DNA from: Closterium sp. Naga37s-1
Taxonomy: Eukaryota; Streptophyta; Zygnematophyceae; Desmidiales; Closteriaceae
Length of the DNA: 64,000 bases
Direction of reading: 5' to 3'
Assembly: GCA_947471745.1 (NCBI GenBank)
Contig: CANJKZ010000768.1
Location: 1,937,501-2,001,500 of the forward strand
Shown: positions 54,754-64,000 of the stretch, one piece after another
Layout: each line of letters opens with the position of its first letter
How positions within the stretch are numbered: the first letter of the stretch is position 1
Made by a program: the position numbers and the translations under genes
The notes under the pieces: model-generated
The model's database searches: none
What the model saw: only the letters and a program-made list of their open reading frames with translations
What the model was told of the DNA's origin: nothing

Positions 54754-55461
54754 TGTTGACTCTAAGTACTGTGCGGAAGCGTTTAAAATTGAACCACGAA
54801 CTCAAACTTGGCAACACTTAACTTCACTTTGAACCCTCCAAGTGTGACAGCTTGTCACCTCATAGCCAAGGGTATAACAGATACAAAGTGAGTAGGTATG
54901 CCTTGCTTGATTTGTGGAGTGAGGAATCTGGTTGAGCAGCGTTTCGGCAGCACCACGTTACGTTTCTACTCTCGTCAATACGTAGTAGTAGAATTTCGAG
55001 CTTGAAAAATCATAATAGCATTGATTGAAAATGAACAAGTACAAGCACACATTTATATAAAGTCCTAAACACACAAAGGAAAACATAAAACAGTTGCTTA
55101 ACTGGAATCCAGGGCTTCGCCTTGCTGTATTAGAAAACAGTTGTGAAACTGCTGGAGAATTTGGCTCAATCTGCCTCATTAGAATTAACTGTAATCCATT
55201 TGTGCTGAAGCCAAACTCCCCTGCTGACTCCCGTCACGAATATTCATGAGTTCTCGTGTGGAATCATGGACACTCGTGTGGGATTCCCGTTTCCCAGTTG
55301 TAAAACGGCTTTAACCGTTATCAAAACGGAATTCACCGTTTTGTACCTGTTGAAAAATCATGAAACAGAATGCAGAAAAAAATGCGCACAGAACACACAC
55401 AAAATGCGGGACTTCATGCAGGCGGCTGGTTGACGTGCAAAATTAAGTTTTGCACCCAACA
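54754..55461 (-). repeat. 5' LTR of element G (short form)
   Basis: 708 bases, aligned to both ends of the 1239-bp 3' LTR with about nine substitutions. Confidence 0.95.
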
Positions 55462-57725
55462 CATGCGCCCCGTAAATGGAGTGGCATATTGCCCGAAACC
55501 GTCTATTTCCGCGCAGGGTGCGAACGGCCGGTTACGGGCCTGCTTTGTGCTACAGTACCCTCTAACGTAGGGATGTAAGTGGTCGAAGTTGGTGACTTGC
55601 GCCTGTTTGGGGCGGTTGAAAATCGAGCAGTTTACGGTGACGAAGTTCTTGGCCATTTTGGTACCACGCAGGTTTAGGTCGGGAACGAGAGGAGCTGGGC
55701 GAGTTCGCCAGTTTTTGGGGTGATGTCGCGTAGTTAGCGACTGCCTGCTTGTTGGCTCCAAGATTTTTGGAAACACAGGGTTACTGTTACAGCTAAATAC
55801 ACTGCGTTACCACAATGTACACCTCAATTCACATTTTTCCAGAAAATTCCGCATATAGTGAGCAATTGCTACTTCACTGTTATCATGAAAATTAACGATT
55901 TCATTTTCATTTTCGATTTCTGGAATGATAACAGTGAAGTAGCAATTGCTTCTGACATATTTAGAATATATATAAATCGACTGACATTAAGCAACAAAAA
56001 ACAGGGATCTTCAAATCCTTGGTCTTTATACAATGAAAAGCACATGTTCCTGAAATACATTTCTTCCCAAATATGTAGCCAGTGCACTGAAATACCCTGG
56101 AATGTTGAGCTGGAAATACTAGGCCGCAAAAAGAACAATCCAACACGAATATTATGGGAACACTTGCCGTTTCTCATCAGTACATTCAGCAACACGATTA
56201 AACCTGCATGTCAGGAAACAGAATGTTAGTTCAGGAAAAAAGTGTTAGTAAATATAAACAAGTCTGCATTACGCGAATGTGCCCCGCTGTACGCGAGTGC
56301 ACCCTGCAGTATGTTTGTACCCTGCAGAGGTGAGGACATTGCAAATGGCATGAGGTTCGTGTTAGCCTTGAATGGGGAGAAGCACGACGGAGCAATACCA
56401 GGTAGTTTTACGAAACAGACAATATTAGAAGATAGCCCAAGACGGGGAATGAAGGAGATAAACTCTTACGAAGAAAACAGCTGGGAACAAGGATGTTGTA
56501 GTAACAGCAAACGACGTAGTAAAAACACAGCGTAAGGTAAATGCTCGGGAACGTTATTTAACTCACGGTTAAGCGACAAAAGGCGTCTGCAGAAACTGAC
56601 GGCAGATCAGCGAGGAAAAAACGGACCAAAACGCGCTATACCTGCTTGTGAGAAGCTAGTGCGCGGGAAAAGCTGGAAATCAATTATTATGAAAGTGGTC
56701 AATGGGGAATGAAGGAAACAAACACTTCTGCAGAAAACAGCAGGGAACAAGGATGTTGTAGCAACAGTTAAATTAACTCACGGTTAAGCGACGAAAAGCA
56801 TCTGCAGAAACTAACGGCAGATCAGCGAGGAAGGAAGCAGACCCAGTAATGGCCTACTCTAGCGCGAGAGAATAGCTCCTCACAGGCTTACGAGGGTGCA
56901 TTTGAGTTGCTCATTTTACATGCGCTAGAAGGCTTGGGTTCGGTTCAAAGCGGGGGCAAGGCATGGGAGGAAGGGAAGCCCAAGGTGGTGAAGTTTGCGT
57001 TGCGTGACGCAACTTGCGTCTGCTTCGCTGGCGCTCATGTGGCGATAAGGCAAACTGAGCGCACAAAACGTCTGCTTCGCAGGCGCTCATCTGCCAGCAC
57101 TTCTGGTATTTGTTGGCTCAGCGGCGTTCGATGATTGGCTCGTGTAGCTGTGTTGGGGTGACAAGTGGTGTCGCCATTGGTTAATTTGAGATTCATGTAT
57201 TCTCTGTTCCAACCAGGAAAAAGTAGCAAAGTTGTTTGGTGCCCGCTACCCGTAATATTCTTTGGGGAATTCTGCTAACGTGCTAGCGAACCAATCAATC
57301 TGCTGCGTAATCCTGTAAAAGTCGTTACAACAGCTGCCATAACTGCCCGAACTTGAAACAGAAGTGACGAGATGCTTGACGTGACACGCACGAGCAGAAC
57401 TTTCGGACCTGCCAGATGCGCTTTGCCCAATTGACGTGGCGTTGGTCCACCTGCTCCTCGCTGTGAAGTGCACCACAGTGCTGCTGCACAGCCTCTCGCT
57501 TCTCCACTCCACCCAACCACCACCAATACAGCCATGAAGTGTGGAAGTGTTATAATGTTCTATAAAGTCATGATATATTCAAATTTGTTGCATTTCTTGC
57601 ACTCACCTTGCTTACCAACCCTATTTCAAGGGGAGTGTCAACCAAATTGCAACGAGTAGTTTTTAGCATGTGTACATTAGAATTTACTTCAAGTACCAGG
57701 AACTGTACACACTATATTGCACAAA
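55462..57725. other. Unique segments of the inverted repeat, right copy
   Basis: Reverse complement of 47100-48530 and 38936-39792. No recognised gene. The hairpin seen at 48047-48138 recurs at 55861-55950 with one paired change in each arm (CTACTTC for CTATTTC), so the hairpin stays perfectly paired. The 24-base repeat pair near 57030 and 57085 is also present. Confidence 0.6.
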
Positions 57726-58549
57726 CAGGCGTCACGTATTGCGTAGTTGTGTGAATTAGCTCAAACAAGTTCATGTGGAAAATGAATTGATTGAACTACT
57801 CTAATGTGTGAAGAAATGGTGCTAAAAAAAATCAACCAATGAAACGGTGACATGTTGCGTAATGGCTCATCCTTGCACAGTTTCAGGTTATCGAACACGC
57901 AAACAAGCGTCACGTGCTGGCTAGTAGTGCGAATGGGCTCAAGAAAATTTAAACGACAATGTAGTTGATTGAACTATCTGAATGTGTGGAGAAATGGTGC
58001 TATAAGAAACAACCAGACGATGAAACGGTGACATGTTGCGTACTGGCCTATCCTTGCACAGTTTCACGTCATCGAACGCACAATCAAGCATCACGTGCTG
58101 CGTAGTTGTGCGAACGGGTTCAAACAAGTTCTTATGGCAAGGTAATTGATTAAATTACCTGAATGTGTAAAGAAATGGTGCTAAAAAAAACATCCAAACG
58201 ATGAAATGGTGACATGTTGCGTACTAGCCTATCCTTGCATAGTTTCAGGACATCGAACGCACAAACAAGCGTCACGTGTTGAATAGTTGTGCGAATGAGT
58301 TCATACAAATTCCTATGGCAAGGTAATTGATTGAACTACGTAAATGTGGGAAGAAATGGTGCTAAAAAAAACAACCAGACGATGAAACGGTGACATGTTG
58401 CGTACTAGCCTATCCTTGCGTAGTTTCAGGCCATCGAACGCACAAACAAGCGTCACGTGCTGCGTAGTTGTGCGAATGAGTTCAAACAAGTTCCTACGGC
58501 AAGGTAATTGATTGAGCTACCTGAATGTGTGAAGAAATGGTACTAAAAA
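57726..58549. repeat. 181-bp satellite, inverted copies (about 4.5 units)
   Basis: Reverse complement of the units at about 37745-38930. Marker words AAGCGTCACGTGCTG, GTTGCGTACTGGCC and AGAAATGGTGCTA recur at ~181-base spacing. No TRIM is present here. Confidence 0.9.
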
Positions 58550-58862
58550 TGTCAAACATATGTTTATATGTTATAGTTTAGGTAGGCTTTAGTGGGGTAC
58601 TCACTGTGGGGTACAACCCCTTAGGTTTCACTTTTGTACCAAACCTTCTCGATAGTTGAACCATCCCTACCACCCTACTCTAACATGGTATTAAGAGCAC
58701 TTAGGTCTTAGGACCTAATTTCCTAGTGGGCCCACCGTTACCTCTCTTTTTTTTAGGGTTTCCCCTGCCTGTCGAGCTGCCCCACCCGTCGCGCCGCCCT
58801 GCTGGCCGCGCGACGCGCGTTTATTTTTAGTTTTTTTTCTTCGTTTTTTCTCGTCACGCCGC
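58550..58862 (+). mobile_element. 5' LTR and leader stub of a third D/E-type copia element
   Basis: 58550-58685 (136 bp) reads TGTCAAACATATGTT...CTAACA and aligns along its length with the LTRs of D and E (TAGTGGGGTA, TGGGGTACA, AGGTTTCACTTTTGTACC). It is followed by a primer-site-like TGGTATTAAGAGC, then a leader with CCTAGTGGGCCCACC and a GC-rich part, as in D and E. It is cut at 58862 by element F. Clearly older and more diverged than D and E. The rest, if present, lies past the window end. Confidence 0.75.
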
Positions 58863-59691
58863 TGTTATAGTCACAGTAGGCTCCAATATGCCTAAAACGA
58901 AAGATAGAGAGCACAGACGGATTTCTGCACAGCGGCTTCAAACGTTGATAGCGTTCTGCTCACAGCTGCAAATGACTTGATTCAAATTGGATCTGGAGCG
59001 TCTTCACGTCGTCTACAATTAGAAATTTATATTGCACGATTTGATAAAGAATTGACGACACAGCGTCGGTTTGAACGAACGGTACTATGGCAGCCACTAT
59101 AGTCTTAGAACACAAGATAGGAAGAGTTAGCAAGGGTTACGAGTTGGGAATGACTCCCAGCTCCTACAAACCCCAAGAGCCGAGGTACAGTGATGTGGAA
59201 CAGTGCCACACTGTCCCCAACCACGAAGGGTCTCGAAACTACCCTTCACTAGGGCCTACACCAAGTGAAATGTTACACTACACAAAGTAATGTAACTATC
59301 TTCAATATCTTGAGGTGTACCCTTTTGGCGAGCTTCGAAATCACTTGAGGCTTGACACCAAGGCTCGGACTCTTCATCACAAACTCATCCTTGAGTTCTT
59401 GATGGGTCTGCTGCACACACCTGCGACACACCGAACGTTCGACACAGGGCAAAATAGAAACCGCGCACGACAAAATAGAAACCGCGCGCGAGACACAAAC
59501 GACCGCGTAACACGCGTCTAGCGATAACTCGCTATTGACTCGACACACACACTCGACATCATGACTCAACATTCACACACAATTATAAGCATGAAATATA
59601 TATTATCCCATGACCTCATACCATTCCATACACACACACATGCACGCACACGGACAACAAGCCGAGTGCAAACCGTAGGGTTGCACCAACA
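58863..59691 (-). repeat. 3' LTR of element F
   Basis: 829 bases. On the minus strand it starts TGTTGGTGCAACCCTACGG and ends GACTATAACA like the LTR of B, but it is clearly diverged through its middle and 3' part, so B and F are different subfamilies. Confidence 0.92.
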
Positions 59692-59732
59692 AACTCCCCC
59701 TCGGATTTTTGGCCTTAGGATATGTTGCTCTC

Positions 59733-62700
59733 TCAGTTCAGAGCCATCCCAGCCAGCTTGCAACACTTCCAATGCTGCTGCTCCACCAGCCTCTTGGTCA
59801 TCATGTCAGCCGGCTGCCCCGTGGTCTTCACGTAGCGCAACTCAACTTCACCCGCGGTTACCATGCTCCTCGTCCAATGCCACTTCACCCTCATGTGCTT
59901 CGTGAGTCCATGCAACACAGGGTTCTTAGCAAGAGCAATGGCACCCTGGCTGTCACAATACAGTGGGGTAGGTCCTTGCTGCTCCTCCCCCAATTCAGCC
60001 AACAAACGCCGCTGCCACACAATCTCCCGTACGGCACGGAAGAGTGCCATGTACTCGGACTCCACCGAGCTCAAAGCTTGGTCAACCTGCTTCTTGCTCT
60101 CCCAAGCAGTTGGGCCTCCACCAACACAGCATATGAAGCCTCCCACACTTGTCATGTCCTCTGGTTCTGATGCATATGAAGCATCCGAGTAGGCGGTGAG
60201 GAACAAACGCCCGGGTTCAACACCATCCGCGCCCTTTTGGCGCCTTTGTGCCGCCGCCGAGTATTGCAGCCCAACGGTCGGTGTTTGGCCAAGGTACTTG
60301 GCCACCCTCATTCCAGCTGCTACCTGCTCCTCATTAGGGCATTGCACAACCCTAGCCAGCTGCCCGGTAGCAAACGCGACGTCTGGTCGGGTGTTTACCG
60401 CCGCATACATGAGGCTGCCCACCAACGAGTGAAATCGGCACCTCTCCTCTTCTCCAACGCTCTCCTCCTCTGGCCCCTTTACACACTTGAACCCAGAGGG
60501 AAAGGGAGTAGCCACATGACCTTCACTCAGGCCGAAGTTGGCAGCCAACGCCTCCAGGTACTTCCGTTGGTGCACTCGCATGCTCCGCTTCTCCACGTCT
60601 CGTTCGATGTGGAGCCCAAGGTAGAAGTTCACGTCACCAAGGGACTTGCACTTGAACTTGTCTTGCAGCTTCAGCATCACCTCCTTCACAAGGTCAGGAG
60701 AGGGTGAGAAGATCAGGATATCGTCCACGTACACCACCATGAAGCTCCTCTGCTCCCCCTCGCCAAGCATGAACAAGGAGTGATCGGCCGTTGAGGGAGT
60801 GAAGCCGATCCCCTCCAACACTTCGCGCAGCTTCATGTACCATTGCCTAGGGGCCTGCTTCAGCCCATAGAGGGCCTTCTTCAGCTTCCACACTCTGCCA
60901 CTACCATCATCAAACCCCTCTGGCTGCGCCATAAAAATCTCCTCCTCAAGGATGCCGTTAAGGAATGCCGTTACGATGTCCATTTGCTTTACTACCCATC
61001 CTTTGATGGCGGCTCCCGCGAATAGGGTTCGCAGCGTCGTCGGCTTCACCACAGGGGCAAACAGCTCCTTGAAGTCCACCTTCTCCTTCTGCTGGTACCC
61101 CTTGGCTACAAGCCTAGACTTGTAGCACTCGATCTTGCCGTCGGCATCCGACTTGATTTTGAAGAGCCACTTGGACGTTATCGCCGTACGCCCCTCCGGT
61201 AGCTCCACCAATTCAAACGTGTCATTCTCCTCGATGCTCTTCAGCTCACTCTCCATGGCCTTCTTCCACTCCTCAGCATCACTACTCTCCAAAGCCTCCT
61301 TGAGAGTTGCTGGTTCTCCCGGCATCTCCACCGGAGAGAAGAACGCGAAGGCACACTCCTCGTAGTCACTCTCCTCGTCGTCTCCGACCATCATTGCCGC
61401 TCCGGCCAGGGCTGTCTTGCCCTGCTTTCCCGGCGCATCATAGGTCAGCCTATTAGGGGGTTGAACTCTCCTCTTCCCCCTTCCTTCCTCCTCAGCTGCA
61501 GGGACTTGAAGGCCTTGGCGTTGCTGCGGTGTGGCTCGAATCCGTGGAGCACTCGTAGTACGGGAAGGGAGTGACGGTGCACGCTCGCTCACTTGCTGCA
61601 CCTCCTCCTCTTCTTCCTCTGCATCATTGGCCTCCTCTCCCCCATTCACAAGGGAGGATTGCCTTGTGGTTGTGCTGCCGCTGCTCAGCTCCAAAGGCAG
61701 CTCCACATGCTCCAAACCGGAACTCTTCACCTCCCCAAACCGCACGCCTATCTTTGCCTCATTCTCCGCCTTCCAATCCTTGTACATGAAGTTCTCCATG
61801 AACTTGCAGTGCCTGCTCACCAAGAACTTCTTGGTGAATGGGTCCCAAAGAAGCCATCCCTTGCTGTTTTGAGCCATGCAAAAGTGCACGGCCCACACCG
61901 CCTTGGCACCAAGCTTGTTGTGCCGAAGATGCTTAGGCACGAGCGCCATGCACATGCACCCGAACACCCGAAGCATATCCAACTTTGGCTTCCTTCCCAG
62001 CCACTCCACATAGGGCACCCATTTGTCTGCTCCCACACGATTCAAGGCTCTGTTCTTGGCCACACACGCGCTCCGCACCGCATCAGGCCAGAAATAGTCG
62101 GGTAGCCCGGCTTCAATGAGCAACCCGCGTGCCGCCTCCGTGATTGTGCGGTTCGCTCGCTCGGCGATGCCGTTCATTGCAGGGGAGTATGGCATGGTGA
62201 GGGAGTGCCGAATACCATTCTTCTTCAGCCACAACCCAAACTCCTTGCTCAGGAACTCTCCCCCTCGATCGGTGCGGATTGACTTGACTAGACGGTCTTG
62301 TTGCCGTTCCACCATCGGGAACCAATCCGTCTTCAACGTTTCAGCCACGTCGCTCTTCTTGGCCAGCACATACACCCAAGTCATGCGGGTGTAGACGTCG
62401 ACAATGGTGAGAAAATACTCAGCTCCAGCAGCTCCAAGCTTCAGGGGGGCCACCACGTCCATCACCACCTCATCAAGCGGTGCCTTTGCCGTTGCCTCCG
62501 AACTAGGGAACGGAAACCGGGTGAACTTGGCTTGAATGCACGTCGGGCAGCCAAGCACCTCATCGGGCTCCCCCTTTACACGTATGCCAGCAACCATCTC
62601 ATTCTTCACTAGCTGCTGCAAGATGGGCAGGGCCACATGCCCCATGCGCCGATGCAAGGTGAGCCAATCACACTCCCCCGTAGCCGAAGTTGGATTGGAG

Positions 62701-64000
62701 AATGCCGCGCTCGCAATAGCGCCCCACATACTCTCTCCGTAGTCCTCCTCCGCTGCTGCCTCTGGGTTCTCCTCACCCTTTTGCTGCTCCTTGGTTGCTG
62801 CACCACTCTCCTTAGGTTCACTGAACTTGCTGGTCCCTCCAGGTTTGCTCTTCTTGAGCTCATTCTCCTTAGCGCGACCGTTCGCGCCATCGTCGCTACC
62901 GACCGCTCCATCCTTGGTGCTGATGCTTGCTGCCACTTGCCTCTCCTTAGGCATAGGGACCACTGGGATCTGCCACATCTCGTTGTAGACATCCCTGTCC
63001 TCATGAGGGTCCCAAAGAATTCGATCGCCAAGCCTTGCGGTGTAGGTCTTGGCTCCCTTCGAGTTCGTGTCCATGCCGGCCTTTGCCAACCGCCGCACGG
63101 AAATCAGGTTTGCAGCAAGGCTGGGCACCCAAAGCACGTTCTTGAGGCCCACCATCTTCCCATCAGCACCCTTGAACATGGCCTTCCCCATGCCTTTCAC
63201 CTCTGCTCGCTGCCCCAAAGCCGATGTGACATGCTTCACCGGTGACGGCTCGAGTTCGGTGAGCAAGTCCGGGCGAGGTGTCATGCTATAGGTAGCGCCA
63301 CTATCAATCACCCAATAGTCCAGGGGGTGTAGGGTCACCTTCCCCACAGCTGCTGGCTCCTCAAAGCCTTCATCCTTCTCTGGACCAGCCGGTACTTGCG
63401 TCGACACGAAGTAGAATAGACCCGGGTATCGATCGTCTCTCGGGTCCTTGTCGTTGTCTCCGCTCTTCATGTTTGCAGCTCCGCCACCGCGACCGCCACG
63501 GCCTCCACGGCCTCGTCCTCTCCCTCCTCTTGCTCCTCTACCCTCTTGGCCTTGAGCAGGGGTCCAACCATCAGGGAGTTTGTAGCAGTTGGCCACATGT
63601 GTCCGCTCTTGTGGCAATAGTGACACTCACCGTCGAATCGGCCGCGACCGCGTCCGTAGCTCTTGTCGTCGCTGCCGTAACCGCCACTCCTGCGGCCTCC
63701 GCCGAAGTTGCTGCCACCAAACCTTCCTCCCCCTCGTCCTCAGCCTCTTCCTCGACCATATCCACGGCCGATGCTCGCTGCCCCAGCGCCATCCGCACTC
63801 GCCAACTCACGGCGGCAGAAATCCTCTTGAAGGATAGCTCGCTTCACGTCTTCAAGCGAGAGGCGGGGCAAGTCGCGATTAAGGTTGATGATGAGCGAGG
63901 ACCATGACTCTGGGAGTAAGGCCAGCAACTTGGTCTTCTTTTGGAGCTCACTGTAGTTCAAATCAGCTCCCTCAAGCCGCGTCAACAAGTCGAAGAATTT
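59733..64000 (-). pseudogene. Copia gag-pol of element F (Gag incomplete at window end)
   Basis: Read on the minus strand: part of Gag (64000 to about 63650, with SWSSLIINLNRDLPRLSLED), an Arg/Gly-rich stretch, protease with IDSGATYSMTPRPDLL near 63300, GAG-pre-integrase about 62670-62530, an integrase core about 62480-62090 with HSLTMPYSPAMNGIAERANR, an acidic hinge, reverse transcriptase about 61270-60560 with VYVDDILIF near 60730, and RNase H about 60210-59860 ending KLAGMALN. Better kept than element B, with about one break visible. Confidence 0.92.

Larger units (their letters stand above)
48937..55461 (-). mobile_element. Copia LTR retrotransposon G, looks whole
   Basis: 6525-bp minus-strand Ty1/copia element with a perfect target duplication CATGC (48932-48936 and 55462-55466). 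On the plus strand the LTRs read TGTTGAC...CCAACA. The primer site TGGTATCAGAGC (minus strand, 54740-54751) lies two bases from the 5' LTR, and the polypurine tract CTTGAGGGGGAG lies beside the 3' LTR. The LTRs are unequal: 708 bp (5', right) and 1239 bp (3', left). Their shared parts differ at only about nine positions. Gag-pol is one uninterrupted frame with no visible break. Same lineage as B and F. Confidence 0.96.
48853..58549 (-). repeat. Large inverted repeat, right arm (interrupted by element G)
   Basis: Reverse-complement partner of 37745-48606. It holds unique segments 55462-56854 and 56860-57720 and about four and a half satellite units (57726-58549). The joined flanks of element G (…GGGTTTCCATGC and GCCCCGTAAATGG…) reproduce the uninterrupted sequence at 48505-48545. 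The empty sites of element E (56855-56859) and of the TRIM (58364-58371) lie in this arm. A LTR starting at 58550 ends it. Confidence 0.9.
58863..64000 (-). mobile_element. Copia LTR retrotransposon F, minus strand, cut by the window end
   Basis: Same family as element B, in opposite orientation. The 3' LTR is 58863-59691, the polypurine tract (minus strand GAGGGGGAGT) lies just right of 59691, and coding runs from 59733 to beyond the window. The element's 5' end and its LTR pair are outside, so age cannot be judged from LTRs. The coding region is mostly open, with about one break in view. It inserted into the leader of the D/E-type element beginning at 58550. Confidence 0.92.

Noticed and set aside
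37745-58549. The inverted repeat as a giant foldback or Maverick-type transposon
   Set aside because: The arms end inside satellite DNA with no terminal target duplication visible, and there are no transposase, polymerase or capsid genes apart from the later copia insertions. An inverted duplication is simpler.

Overview
This window looks like repeat-dominated nuclear DNA of a plant-lineage eukaryote, most likely a streptophyte alga or an early-diverging land plant. The basis is indirect: every large coding region is a Ty1/copia LTR retrotransposon polyprotein, several primer-binding sites are TGGTATCAGAGC (complementary to the plant-type initiator Met tRNA 3' end), and the only host-like gene fragment is a possible F-box exon. 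Nothing bacterial (operons, Shine-Dalgarno sites, CRISPR arrays) is visible. The species cannot be fixed from sequence alone.

Layout. 1-3.57 kb: 3' part of an old, broken copia element (A). 3.6-5.07 kb: non-coding DNA with a GTCGAC-rich stretch, a poly(A) run and a pyrimidine-rich tract. 5.07-22.4 kb: a degenerate ~30-bp minisatellite into which copia element B (5198-11718, TSD CACAT) and a small TIR DNA transposon (about 11902-20980, TA target) were inserted. The DNA transposon is split by a solo LTR (11922-13208, TSD GATAT) and by copia element C (13710-20957, TSD CTTAT), each landing in one of its terminal inverted repeats. 22.4-23.6 kb: short tandem repeats. 23.6-31.05 kb: very young copia element D (identical 124-bp LTRs, TSD GATCA) inside a 26-bp minisatellite. 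31.05-35.85 kb: three minisatellites (26, 11 and 15 bp), degraded coding remnants and a possible F-box first exon. 35.85-38.94 kb: a 181-bp satellite array.

37.7-58.55 kb is one large inverted repeat: two arms of about 3.2 kb around a 246-bp spacer, enlarged by three later insertions. These are a 345-bp TRIM-like mini-LTR element (37932-38276) carrying a tRNA-like A box and B box, copia element E (39793-47094) and copia element G (48937-55461, minus strand, apparently whole, with an uninterrupted 1495-codon gag-pol). Each insertion is matched by an intact empty site in the opposite arm, so target sites and relative order can be read directly. 58.55-64 kb: a lone LTR plus leader of a third D/E-type element, cut by copia element F (minus strand, running off the window end).

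The copia copies fall into three lineages: A+C, B+F+G, and D+E plus the 58.55-kb LTR. No cooperating host gene system is visible; the interest lies in the nesting, the inverted repeat, the satellites and the TRIM with a pol III-like promoter. All alignments and counts were made by eye.
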